Origin: JBDNFP01 sp041689775
Lineage (GTDB): Bacteria; Bacteroidota; Bacteroidia; Cytophagales; Spirosomataceae
Reading direction: 5' to 3'
DNA length: 10,147 nucleotides
Assembly: GCA_041689775.1 (NCBI GenBank)
Contig: JBDNFP010000356.1
Span: 1 to 10,147, forward strand
In this document: positions 1-7,284 of the stretch, one piece after another
How the letters are laid out: every line of letters starts with the position of its first letter
Numbering within the stretch: the first letter of the stretch is position 1
Position numbers and translations under genes: made by a program
Notes under the pieces: generated by a model
What the model saw: the letters and a program-made list of their open reading frames with translations, nothing else
Databases searched by the model: none
What the model was told of the DNA's origin: nothing

Positions 1-257
1 CCACGTCGTGACTTTGACAAACCCCGTGGCGAGTTCAAGCCTCGTCGGGAAGATTCGGGTTCTGATCGTCCGGTTGGTCGTTATGAACGTAAGAGTGATG
101 AGCGTGGCCCACGTCGTGACTTTGACAAACCCCGTGGCGAGTTCAAGCCTCGTCGGGAAGATTCGGGTTCTGATCGTCCGGTTGGTCGTTATGAACGCAA
201 GAATGATGAGCGTGGCCCACGTCGTGACTTTGATAAGCCTCGTCGGGAAGATGCCGA
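1..257 (+). repeat. 108-bp (36-residue) tandem repeat in the pseudouridine synthase N-terminus
   Basis: A 108-bp unit occurs at 1-108 and 109-216, with a shortened third copy from 217. Copies 1 and 2 differ at only two positions (T90/C198 and G95/A203), one silent and one Ser to Asn. The third copy lacks the GEFKPR segment and then diverges. The unit encodes PRRDFDKPRGEFKPRRED followed by SGSDRPVGRYERKSDERG, so it is rich in Arg, Asp, Glu and Lys and is probably disordered and RNA-binding. The array may continue left of the window. Confidence 0.95.
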
Positions 258-1122
258 CACAGAACGCCCTGTACGTAGACGCGATGCAGCAGCTGAGACA
301 CCCAACGAAGGTGAAAGCCGTCGGGTGGGCCGGTTTACGGCACCTCCCCGCTACGATTTGAGTGGCTATGAGGATAAAAATAAAAAGAGCAAAGTAAAGA
401 AGCATACCGATAGTGATATCTTACGCCTGAACCGGTACATTGCTAATGCTGGTATCTGTTCGCGCCGTGAGGCCGATTCACTCATCGAATCAGGACAAAT
501 TATAGTGAACGGTAAGGTTATTACCGAGATGGGCTACAAAGTAAAGCGCTCGGATACGGTTAAGTACGATAAGAAAGTACTGAACCCTGAGCGGTCGGTG
601 TATGTACTCATCAATAAGCCGAAGGACTACATCACGACCACCGAAGACCCGGAGGAAAGAAAGACGGTGTTGGATCTGGTAGGAGGTGCTTGCGAGGAGC
701 GTATCTACCCGGTAGGACGCCTCGACCGTAATACCACCGGCTTGCTACTGCTGACGAATGACGGTGAATTAGCCGAAAAACTAACCCATCCCTCGAGTAA
801 CATCAAGAAGATTTATCAGGCCGAGCTAGACAAGCCCATCACAACGGAAGATTTCGAATCGTTGCAGTCTGGTCTTAAGCTGGAAGATGGGTTTATCAAG
901 CCGGATGCCGTAAGTATTATCACTCCGGATGCCATGGTAGTAGGCCTGGAAATCCACAGTGGACGCAACAGAATTGTACGCCGGATGTTTGAACACCTCG
1001 GCTACGAGGTGAAAAAGCTTGACCGGACGGTATTCGCAGGTCTGAATAAAAAAGACTTACCCCGCGGCAAGTGGCGTTTCCTTTCGGAGAAAGAAGTTGT
1101 AAGGCTGAAATTTATGCTTTAG
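1..1122 (+). CDS. RsuA/RluB-family rRNA pseudouridine synthase, 5' end missing
   Basis: The enzyme converts a specific uridine of ribosomal RNA to pseudouridine in the cytosol. Frame 1 is open from the first base to TAG at 1120-1122, so the start lies off the left edge. Three parts can be seen. First comes a basic, charged extension (window residues 1 to about 115) containing 36-residue repeats. Next is an S4 RNA-binding domain beginning near LRLNRYIANAGICSRREAD. Last is the catalytic domain with the motif PVGRLDRNTTGLLLLTNDGE, whose Asp in GRLD is the family's catalytic residue; RNRIVRRMFEHLGYEV follows near the end. The S4 plus RsuA-like catalytic layout is that of RsuA/RluB/RluE/RluF; RluB is the closest guess, but the target uridine cannot be told from sequence. 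The ATG at 325 is internal: the repeat region upstream is in frame and coding. A terminator follows directly. Confidence 0.95.
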   Translation, partial: PRRDFDKPRGEFKPRREDSGSDRPVGRYERKSDERGPRRDFDKPRGEFKPRREDSGSDRPVGRYERKNDERGPRRDFDKPRREDADTERPVRRRDAAAETPNEGESRRVGRFTAPPRYDLSGYEDKNKKSKVKKHTDSDILRLNRYIANAGICSRREADSLIESGQIIVNGKVITEMGYKVKRSDTVKYDKKVLNPERSVYVLINKPKDYITTTEDPEERKTVLDLVGGACEERIYPVGRLDRNTTGLLLLTNDGELAEKLTHPSSNIKKIYQAELDKPITTEDFESLQSGLKLEDGFIKPDAVSIITPDAMVVGLEIHSGRNRIVRRMFEHLGYEVKKLDRTVFAGLNKKDLPRGKWRFLSEKEVVRLKFML

Positions 1123-1125
1123 GCA

Positions 1126-1166
1126 AGATGCCCGGCGAGTAATACTACCAACCGGGCATCTTTTTG
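1126..1166 (+). terminator. Intrinsic terminator after the pseudouridine synthase gene
   Basis: A perfect 10-bp stem pairs 1126-1135 (AGATGCCCGG) with 1152-1161 (CCGGGCATCT). The loop is 16 nt and a T run (1161-1165) follows. It starts 3 nt after the TAG stop, so it ends the + strand transcript. It also separates this gene from the convergent terC remnant. Confidence 0.92.
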
Positions 1167-1179
1167 TTACAACAGCGGG

Positions 1180-1905
1180 TTATTCTACCCACTCGTGCAA
1201 TTTGACGGAAACTGTTTTCTTGTCTAGGCGCATGTTAAGTATCTCTACCGTAAACGAGGACGCTATGGGAAAGTGCTTTGGGTATTCCGTAATGGAAAGC
1301 TTCCGCGATGCGTAAAGTACCAATCACCATCAAAAACTATAAAGTCAGTCTTGATAGAACGGTACTTGTTTACGTAGTCGCCGATGGTATCGGCGAAGAT
1401 GATCGTGGTTGAAAGTACTACGGCGATAATTATAGTTTCAACTTTTTTAATCAGGTCAACAGCGGTTAATACGGATTCAAAAGAAAAAACTACCTTTAGT
1501 AAAGCGATTTCGGTGGGCGCGCACCCAAACTATAGGGTCAATTTTTCCTGTGCGTCTACCCCTTCGAGATGTACAGTTTCACCTTCCCGCTTGTGGTGGA
1601 TTTCTTTGGTAGTACTATATAGCAGGAAAAGTCCACCTCCGAGGATCAGGTCCCGACCACTAAACCCGTGTCCGAAAAGCGTTATAAGATCTTGTTTTAG
1701 TCCAATAATCTAGGAAAGAGTAAAAAGCAGATACGATCAGAAGCAGCAGAGTGATACCTAAATTATAGTTTTGAGCCTTGTTTCGTGATTCCGTCGGGAG
1801 GTTTCCGGCAATTATTATGATGAAAATAATAGTATCAATACCCAGTATAATTTGTAAAATTGTCAACGTTAGTAAACTTATCAGGACATTCGGTACTCAA
1901 TAAAG
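1180..1905 (-). pseudogene. TerC-family integral membrane protein, multiply frameshifted remnant
   Basis: Intact TerC proteins are polytopic membrane proteins linked to tellurite resistance and metal (Mn) export. Read right to left, family-like segments appear in order but in different frames. LLTLTILQIILGIDTIIF and IIAGNLPTESRNKAQN lie near 1880-1770. IIGLKQDLITLFGHGFSGRD, LILGGGLFLLYSTTKEIHHK, VVFSFESVLTAV and IIFADTIGDYVNKY lie at about 1710-1360. FLMVIGTLRIAEAF, with GIPKALSH, lies near 1330-1270, and EILNMRLDKKTVSVKLHEWVE ends in TAA at 1180-1182. Frame changes are needed near 1705-1720, 1345-1355 and 1250-1260. Nonsense codons sit at 1710-1712, 1530-1532 and 1338-1340. Acidic residues usual in the family are changed (LGIDN to LGIDT, VFSFDS to VFSFES), so this is real decay and not a single sequencing slip. 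The original start is unclear. The family call comes from memory of the consensus. Confidence 0.88.
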
Positions 1906-2130
1906 CTTCTCTGAATTGGTTTATAAGGTTAGTTAGTGATTGCTTAAATTTAATTAGTGCTAATTCGTTGTTTCTTAATTTTGAAAGACAAATAAATACA
2001 ATCTTTCGTTAAGATTATATTTTGGATCTAAATATTTGACTATCAGGTAGTACTTGTCAAAAACTGCTTCTTCCTCTGGCAACGTTTGAAATTGGAAAGG
2101 TGAAATTAATCAGTAGTAAACAAAACAAAT

Positions 2131-2138
2131 TACTTTTG
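2131..2138 (+). promoter_or_regulatory. Possible Bacteroidota -7 promoter box (TACTTTTG)
   Basis: TACTTTTG fits the Bacteroidota -7 consensus TAnnTTTG and lies about 80 bp upstream of the first hairpin element on the same strand. No convincing TTTG -33 box is seen at the expected distance, and an 8-mer like this arises by chance in AT-rich DNA. The call is tentative. Confidence 0.25.
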
Positions 2139-2190
2139 TAGCTAAGAGACTGATATACTAGATGAGCGAGATATAGAAAATTGTAAAGAT

Positions 2191-2247
2191 AATAGTGTGT
2201 GTATAGTGTGGAACAGGGTACGGAAATTTTCCGTACCCTTGTTTTTT
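2191..2247 (+). repeat. Twin element, copy 1
   Basis: It begins AATAGTGTGTGTATAGTGTG, continues GAACAGGG, and ends in a hairpin plus T run. The first 20 bases are identical to 2535-2554. TTGTAAAG at 2181-2188 also recurs upstream of copy 2, at 2512-2519, so the homology extends further left with an insertion in copy 2. Confidence 0.85.
2215..2247 (+). terminator. Intrinsic terminator in twin element copy 1
   Basis: The stem pairs AGGGTACGGA (2215-2224) with TCCGTACCCT (2230-2239). The loop is five bases (AATTT), and a T-rich tail follows at 2239-2247. On the opposite strand no T run follows the stem, so it acts on + transcripts. Confidence 0.75.
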
Positions 2248-2418
2248 GTAGCTGTATTAATTTTTGCTTATCGTACTTACTGACAGACGAATTGACATAT
2301 ACAAGACATCGTTTGTCGTACGGTTTTATGATCTATATTATTTATGCTAAGCATAAATGTTTTTTTATTCGAAATAAGTGTAAAATACTATTAGGAAATC
2401 TTGATCCAACGTAGCTAC

Positions 2419-2442
2419 TCTTGTCTCCGACAATAGACAAGA
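2419..2442. other. 8-bp inverted repeat
   Basis: TCTTGTCT (2419-2426) pairs perfectly with AGACAAGA (2435-2442) across an 8-base loop. No T run follows on either strand, so it is not an obvious terminator. It may be an RNA structure or a protein site. Confidence 0.45.
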
Positions 2443-2502
2443 ATCCTACTGGTTTGTACAGTTTCTAATTCTTATTTCTCGTATTAATCTACCAAGTGTA
2501 AA

Positions 2503-2531
2503 GATATTGTCTTGTAAAGTTACAAGATATC
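2503..2531. other. Interrupted inverted repeat just upstream of twin element copy 2
   Basis: GATAT (2503-2507) and CTTGTAA (2511-2517) pair with TTACAAG (2520-2526) and ATATC (2527-2531), leaving a 3-base bulge (2508-2510) and a very short loop. Most of it corresponds to sequence absent from the equivalent place in copy 1. Confidence 0.45.
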
Positions 2532-2534
2532 CCC

Positions 2535-2591
2535 AATAGTGTGTGTATAGTGTGAACAGGGCATGGATTTTTTCCGTGTCCTTATTTTTTT
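2535..2591 (+). repeat. Twin element, copy 2
   Basis: It matches copy 1 for its first 20 bases, then AACAGGG, followed by a hairpin in the same place and a T run. Relative to copy 1 it lacks one G after the 20-base block and carries substitutions inside the stem. It abuts the TAA stop of the convergent minus-strand gene (2590-2592). Confidence 0.85.
2558..2591 (+). terminator. Intrinsic terminator in twin element copy 2
   Basis: The stem pairs AGGGCATGGA (2558-2567) with TCCGTGTCCT (2573-2582), with two G-U pairs and a 5-T loop, followed by TATTTTTTT. The stem works as RNA on the + strand. In minus-strand RNA the G-U pairs become A-C mismatches and no T run follows, so it is unlikely to terminate the glycan operon. 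Confidence 0.65.
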
Positions 2592-3834
2592 AGGGAGTGG
2601 ACAATTCTTTCATTATTTTCTTAATCCGGGCAAAAGTGGTCGAGTAGCTCATCAGAATTGACGTAATGAACCAGGGAAAAAAGAGAAACTGCCCACCAGT
2701 AAGATTACTTTCAAAGTAGGGAATGATGAGAAGAGGGAGAAAGAATAAGTAGTGTGTTGCGAAGAAGCGGAGATAGTAGACGATAGAACGAATGACGACG
2801 ATGTACATAAAGAAGGCAAAGACCACTATGCCAGCACCAAATAAGACCTCGAAGTACGAATTATGGTAGCCATTCCAGCCCGAAATAGACCTCACCTTTT
2901 CCCGATTAAACATGCCGACGCCGGTGATCCATAGGCTAGGTTCTTCATTGAAAAATGATATCATCGCTAAGGAGAGATTGTTTCTGGCCTCTCCTTTTTT
3001 TTGCTGTACCCTGGTTTTTTCTACCCGGGAATTAATGGCGGAGGTAGGATCTTGGAGCAAGTACATGACCAAACCCAAGGGCAATAAGGATAATAATACC
3101 TTTTGATAAAGTGCTACGCCCCGGTATTGGAAAATAAATAGTAAGCCTACGATGGCTAGGCTCAACCAGGAGGTACGATTGCCAGAGATAAGGACGAGAT
3201 AAGCTGCAACTAGTGAAAATATTACAATGAGCACCTGCCGCCACCGGGGAAGGGCAGTATTTCGTAGCAAATCGATACCGGTTAATAGAAAAATAGTACC
3301 TGACCAACCGTAGTGGTTGGATAAAAAGGCGGTATCCTCGTTTTGGAAAGTGGTATAGTAAATGTTAGTGTCGGTCAGTTTCCCTCCTGTCACAAAGAAA
3401 CTTACGATTGGAATAAAGTAAACCCAATTGATAGCACTAATAAAGGCATGAAGTACATCTGACAGCCGGTAGGATAGTAGTAAATGACCCACTGAAAAGG
3501 CAACGTATAAGAAAGGCACAACATACGTAAGTACTTGGATGATTGAATTGAGAGGAGTGGCGGTAAAGAGCGAAAAAATGAGGAAGGTTGCGCTTAGAGT
3601 CAGCAAGTTTTTTAGATACTTCGATAATAGCCTTAGGATGATAATATTGACTTGTGATAAATAGAGTATAGAACCAAATAGTACCGAGTATTTTAAAACC
3701 CGCATGGGTGCAACGCTAGCCATGCCAGTGACAACCCCCAACGCATAGCCGATAATGACCAGGGCCATATTGAGAAATAGCAGTCGGAAGATGGGGTCAG
3801 TTGAAACAGGTTTTTGTGAATGGGTATCGTTCAC
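2590..3834 (-). CDS. O-antigen ligase/polymerase-like (Wzy_C type) membrane protein
   Basis: This is a 414-residue polytopic inner-membrane protein, hydrophobic almost throughout, with about ten to twelve membrane segments. A long hydrophilic loop (about 262-300, rich in Lys/Arg/Asn) matches the periplasmic loop of O-antigen polymerases and ligases. Family-like motifs are LISGNRTSWLSLAIV (about 215-229, cf. the SGSR-type motif) and YHNSYFEVLFGAGI (about 323-336, cf. the conserved His of Wzy/WaaL proteins). It probably polymerises lipid-linked repeat units or transfers a glycan to an acceptor; sequence alone does not separate these roles. The start is GTG at 3834, overlapping the preceding gene's stop as GTGA, so translation is probably coupled. 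No Shine-Dalgarno site is seen. It is the last gene of the cluster, and no clear minus-strand terminator follows its TAA. Confidence 0.88.
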   Translation of the reverse strand: MNDTHSQKPVSTDPIFRLLFLNMALVIIGYALGVVTGMASVAPMRVLKYSVLFGSILYLSQVNIIILRLLSKYLKNLLTLSATFLIFSLFTATPLNSIIQVLTYVVPFLYVAFSVGHLLLSYRLSDVLHAFISAINWVYFIPIVSFFVTGGKLTDTNIYYTTFQNEDTAFLSNHYGWSGTIFLLTGIDLLRNTALPRWRQVLIVIFSLVAAYLVLISGNRTSWLSLAIVGLLFIFQYRGVALYQKVLLSLLPLGLVMYLLQDPTSAINSRVEKTRVQQKKGEARNNLSLAMISFFNEEPSLWITGVGMFNREKVRSISGWNGYHNSYFEVLFGAGIVVFAFFMYIVVIRSIVYYLRFFATHYLFFLPLLIIPYFESNLTGGQFLFFPWFITSILMSYSTTFARIKKIMKELSTP

Positions 3835-4931
3835 TGCGAGATAATTTCAAGAAAGGTACTAAACATCGTGTGGGTATCAAACCGCTTTACGCGTGCATGT
3901 GCTTGGGTGATTTTTTTCGCTCGTAAAACCGGATCAGAAATACATTGATGGATGGCTCCGGCCAATGCCTTAGCGTCGTGGGGAGGTACCAGCCACCCGC
4001 AGCGACCGTGATCAAGCACTTCCGGAATGCCCCCAACGTTCGTAGAAACTACGGGTACGCCCTGCGCCATGGCTTCCAGATTAGCTACCCCCAAGGCTTC
4101 TTTGTAGGAAGGGACGCAAAAGATATGAGTTTTTGAAAGCAGTTTCGTTACCTGCTGCTGAGGTACTTTCCCAATGAATATCCCGACTATATTCTTAACC
4201 GGGTCAATTTTGCTCATAATCAGATCTTTGTCGGCGGGGTTTGGCCCAACGATAGTAAGAATGAAACTAACGGGTAGCAGCGATAAGGCTTCGATCAGGA
4301 TAAGCAGGCCGCCGCGCTGGTAGTCGTTCTTGACGAACAAAACCCGAATCGGACTTTGGAGGTCAATAGTGAGTTTTCTCGGCTGGGTAGGAGGTACTTC
4401 AACGGCTTTGTAAAGGCGGAAAATTTGATTCACAGGAAGACTGTACCCTTTCCGAACGGCTTCTTTTAGGTAGTTGGAGTTTACAATTATCTTCTGGACT
4501 TTGCGGGCCATGAGTTGCTCCATAAACCGAAATACCCATCGCTTTAAGCCCTGGGATGAAAATTGAAGGCCGTTGGAGCTGAGGTTATTGTCGTCATTGA
4601 TCATACCGACCGTTGCCTCAAAGCGATAGGCGCTCCAAAGACCTACCAGCGCGTTGTTATATACCAATACATCAAAGGGGTACTCTTTCCGTAGCCGCAT
4701 GGCTTCCTGATGGTAGACCCACATGCGTATAAACTGGCTCAAAGGAGAAGCTTTCCAGCGATCAGATAGTGCTATTTTATACAGATACTGCCGGTGCGCC
4801 GACATATCTTCGGTCAGAATCCGTAGCTCGTGTTCAGGATAGAGCTCATTGATTTTGAGTAGAAGGTTAGCAAACTTCACGGGGCCATTCTCGACTACCT
4901 CAAACACGTTGGTACAAAATAGGATCTTCAT
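3831..4931 (-). CDS. GT4-family (GT-B fold) glycosyltransferase
   Basis: A 366-residue cytosolic enzyme that would transfer a sugar from a nucleotide donor to a growing lipid-linked glycan. The N-terminal Rossmann domain opens MKILFCTNVFEVVENGPVKF, with a gap-rich acceptor-side pattern common in GT4 enzymes. NSNYLKEAVRKGY (about 151-163) precedes the interdomain linker. The C-terminal donor domain has RVLFVKNDYQRGGLLILIEAL (196-216), IVGP (227-230) and the E-x7-E motif EALGVANLE (Glu278, Glu286). AMAQGVPVVSTNVGGIPEVL and GWLVPPHDAKALA follow, all as expected for PF00534-type domains. Length is normal and the gene looks intact. The ATG is 3 nt after the stop of the upstream gene, and the end overlaps the next start by 4 nt, so it lies inside an operon. 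Sugar specificity cannot be inferred. Confidence 0.95.
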   Translation of the reverse strand: MKILFCTNVFEVVENGPVKFANLLLKINELYPEHELRILTEDMSAHRQYLYKIALSDRWKASPLSQFIRMWVYHQEAMRLRKEYPFDVLVYNNALVGLWSAYRFEATVGMINDDNNLSSNGLQFSSQGLKRWVFRFMEQLMARKVQKIIVNSNYLKEAVRKGYSLPVNQIFRLYKAVEVPPTQPRKLTIDLQSPIRVLFVKNDYQRGGLLILIEALSLLPVSFILTIVGPNPADKDLIMSKIDPVKNIVGIFIGKVPQQQVTKLLSKTHIFCVPSYKEALGVANLEAMAQGVPVVSTNVGGIPEVLDHGRCGWLVPPHDAKALAGAIHQCISDPVLRAKKITQAHARVKRFDTHTMFSTFLEIISQ

Positions 4932-4934
4932 ACT

Positions 4935-7205
4935 TTACAGTCCGTGGGTTTTTAGTAGTACGTCTTCTACCTGCTCCCAGGTGTAGTTTTGGCAGAGCAC
5001 CGGGTCAAATGTATAGGCATCACGGTGTTTGATCAGTTCACCGGCTAATAATGCATAGTCAGCACAAGCATAGCTGGGCATCACGTAGCCGAGTTGCTGT
5101 TCTTGTGCAAACGCCGATACCTTGACCTCGGCATTCATGATCACGGGCGTACGCGTGAGCATAGCATCATAAATTTTATTGGGGCTGGCGTTAATATTAT
5201 TATCGTTTACGGGAGCATAGACGCATAAAATATAGTCGGCCTGCTCCGCTGCAATTCGCAGGGCTTCCGCTTGCGGAAGTACCCCCAGCCACTTTATCCG
5301 GGGATGTTGGGACAGGGTCCGGGAGGGTTCATCGGCCACCCAGCCGGCCATCAGTACCCTCAGGTCAGGGTCGGCGGCTAGCAATTCGCGGATGGTTTGG
5401 GTACCCCGCAGCTCCCCTAGCCAGCCGTAGTACATGATTGTCAGGTAGGATGAACGTTTTTTATCAGGAAAGTCAACGATCTGATTTGGGTAGTTGGGTA
5501 GTATATGAGCGCCTTTTTTGAGGAAATTGGGCAGGAGATTGACCCTATTCTCGTCAGTCACGATTAGTTGGCTGACTGGCGCATGGATACCTCTCTTCAC
5601 CCAAAGCCACTGATTGCCAGGTTTGTTTTTTCGTAGAAATATAGAATCAAATAAGTCGAGTACGACTCGTTTCTGAGCCCATACAAAAGGCCAGAGGGCG
5701 ATAAGCTGAGGCTCGTTTATAACGTGGACCGAGTGGTACTGCCTTCGAAGTAACAAGGACATGCACGTGAGAAAATAGCGAAGAAGGGTACCTTTTGAAC
5801 TACGTTCTCCCTCAACGAAATACAGCGTATTCACAGAAGAGGCGGCATAGCACTGAGTACGATCCGGCCCAAGGGCTACCAGTTCTACCGAGGCTACTTG
5901 GCTCAGCGTGCGGAGCTCCTTATTGATCCGCATATCGGAGCCATCGTTGAAAGAAAGATAGAGAATACGGCCTTCTCCTCGCTGCCTTGACTGGTTTAAA
6001 ACACCAATAATACCCGCCACAAGTAGGGCGTAGTTTCCAAATAAATAGGCGGGTACCGGCGGGTAGTAGAGCGTATAAGAGAAAGCAAGCAGCCCCATGC
6101 TTATGAGGTAGATCCATTGTTTATATCGAACGAAAAGTAGGATCACCAATAATCCAAATCCCGAAAGCAGGTAGTTGAGCCAATCGGGTTTACCTGACAA
6201 GTACCCAATGCTAAATGCCGCGGCGGAATTAACAAGAGCATTTTTGAGATAGAGTAACGGCGAGCTGGTAAGATTCTCTACGAATGCTTCTCTGGTAAGT
6301 ACCTTGTATTTCGAATAGACGAGGGGTTCATACAGATTGCCGCCGGTAGTAGCCGACAGCGTAATCCCGAATGTCTTTTGGTAGAGGTCGTATCCATCGT
6401 TGTCGCTGAGTTGTATTCCGTAGGGATTCTGGTAGGCGCCTGTGCCTATGTAGGCCGTATGCCAGATGTTTTTCTCGGAGGGCTTAAAAAAGATAATCCA
6501 TACGACGGCGCAGTAGCCCAAGGTAATCCACAAAGTGGGGCGGCTTCTGTTTTTATACAAAAGGTACAGGATAATTGGTACTACCAAAACTGTGGTTGTC
6601 CGAGCCAGAATAGCCCAGGGCATGAGCGCAATGAAAATGTAAACGAAGCTCTGCTTGGTGTTTCTGTTGAGTAGAAGTATGATTAGCAGGGAAGGAATTG
6701 ACTGCCAGAAATAATAATGATTAAAAACGACGTATTTCAGTACAATAGGATTTACGGCATACAGAAGGAAAAAGCCGATTCGCCAGGTTTTAGCAACAGT
6801 CCTATCGTTGATAAACAGCGTACACAGAAAAAGATGGACTAACGACTGCAATAAGATAATGGCTTGTTGATCACCCAGGAAAGGGAAAAGGAGCTTGGCG
6901 AACCATATCAAATAGACATAGCCAAGATCGTTGTACGCATAGGGGGTTAGTTGGTTGGAGCTCTTAAAGTGGTAGTTGTCTTCCAGAGCGGTATCATCGA
7001 GGTAGTTGAAATCATTAATATCATCAAGATCAATAGAAAAGGTTGGTGGCCACGACAAATTAGCCGCGGCCGACAGGTAAGGGCCCGTCCAGACGCTACT
7101 TTGACGGAAGTCAGTAGATACATTATGGATATGCACCAGCAGCAGAGCTACCGCAAGCACAACGGGTACACTACTTTTCTTTATAACGGAGGTCAAAAAA
7201 GACAT
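4935..7205 (-). CDS. Fusion: GT-C-like membrane half plus GT-B glycosyltransferase half
   Basis: This is a 756-residue protein with two unlike halves. Residues 1 to about 405 are polytopic, with a first membrane segment at about 12-29. A large Asp-rich first outer loop (about 30-93, including DLDDINDFNYLDD) precedes a run of hydrophobic segments, and a second outer loop spans about 245-315. This topology resembles GT-C polyprenyl-phosphate-sugar-dependent transferases. After the last segment (about 389-403) comes a short basic linker, NQSRQRGEG. Residues 412-756 then form a GT-B domain: GRILYLSFN, an acceptor half, MYYGWLGELRGTQTIRELL (591-609), VLMAGW (617-622) and INASPNKIYDAMLTRTPVI (671-689). 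The last replaces the usual E-x7-E signature with the SPNK-type variant and has Asp in place of the common Glu. The ATG overlaps an upstream in-frame TAG; 79 bp separate it from the dead gene upstream. Substrates are unknown. Confidence 0.85.
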   Translation of the reverse strand: MSFLTSVIKKSSVPVVLAVALLLVHIHNVSTDFRQSSVWTGPYLSAAANLSWPPTFSIDLDDINDFNYLDDTALEDNYHFKSSNQLTPYAYNDLGYVYLIWFAKLLFPFLGDQQAIILLQSLVHLFLCTLFINDRTVAKTWRIGFFLLYAVNPIVLKYVVFNHYYFWQSIPSLLIILLLNRNTKQSFVYIFIALMPWAILARTTTVLVVPIILYLLYKNRSRPTLWITLGYCAVVWIIFFKPSEKNIWHTAYIGTGAYQNPYGIQLSDNDGYDLYQKTFGITLSATTGGNLYEPLVYSKYKVLTREAFVENLTSSPLLYLKNALVNSAAAFSIGYLSGKPDWLNYLLSGFGLLVILLFVRYKQWIYLISMGLLAFSYTLYYPPVPAYLFGNYALLVAGIIGVLNQSRQRGEGRILYLSFNDGSDMRINKELRTLSQVASVELVALGPDRTQCYAASSVNTLYFVEGERSSKGTLLRYFLTCMSLLLRRQYHSVHVINEPQLIALWPFVWAQKRVVLDLFDSIFLRKNKPGNQWLWVKRGIHAPVSQLIVTDENRVNLLPNFLKKGAHILPNYPNQIVDFPDKKRSSYLTIMYYGWLGELRGTQTIRELLAADPDLRVLMAGWVADEPSRTLSQHPRIKWLGVLPQAEALRIAAEQADYILCVYAPVNDNNINASPNKIYDAMLTRTPVIMNAEVKVSAFAQEQQLGYVMPSYACADYALLAGELIKHRDAYTFDPVLCQNYTWEQVEDVLLKTHGL

Positions 7206-7284
7206 CTAGCGAAGAAATAGTTTTGGCATTAAAATACAAGGTCAGGATAAAAAGGGAAAAATAAGGTATTCACTTGCGAATGGT

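Larger units (their letters stand above)
2145..2247 (+). ncRNA. Candidate small RNA ending at the first twin-element terminator
   Basis: If the box at 2131-2138 is a promoter, a transcript starting near 2145 and stopping at the T run at 2241-2247 would be about 100 nt with no evident reading frame. Its 3' part is duplicated at 2535-2591, with base changes that keep the stem paired. The terminator faces + although no + strand gene precedes it for about 1 kb, since the pseudouridine synthase has its own terminator at 1126. Something must presumably start in the spacer. I do not recognise a known RNA family. Confidence 0.35.
1906..2589. other. Gene-free, AT-rich spacer with hairpins and a twin element
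   Basis: I see no credible protein gene here. The only open frame of note (2199-2414, +) runs through both arms of a terminator hairpin and has no coding character. The spacer separates the terC remnant from the 3' end of the glycan cluster. It contains the two copies of the hairpin element described separately, and two further inverted repeats at 2419-2442 and 2503-2531. Confidence 0.7.

Noticed and set aside
1..257. A CRISPR array or direct-repeat integration site
   Set aside because: The 108-bp units are contiguous, have no spacers and encode in-frame protein repeats.
8..361. A 117-residue + strand open frame with repeated hydrophobic segments
   Set aside because: It is the shifted frame of the tandem repeat in the pseudouridine synthase, whose own frame carries recognisable S4 and catalytic domains.
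1384..1713. A 109-residue + strand open frame
   Set aside because: It is antisense to recognisable TerC segments on the minus strand and shows no protein-like features of its own.
2199..2414. A 71-residue + strand open frame in the spacer
   Set aside because: It starts inside the repeated block and runs through the terminator hairpin and T run; there is no coding signal.
7206..7284. A promoter for the fusion gene in the 79-bp gap
   Set aside because: No TAnnTTTG box with a TTTG partner could be found on the minus strand, so no promoter is called.
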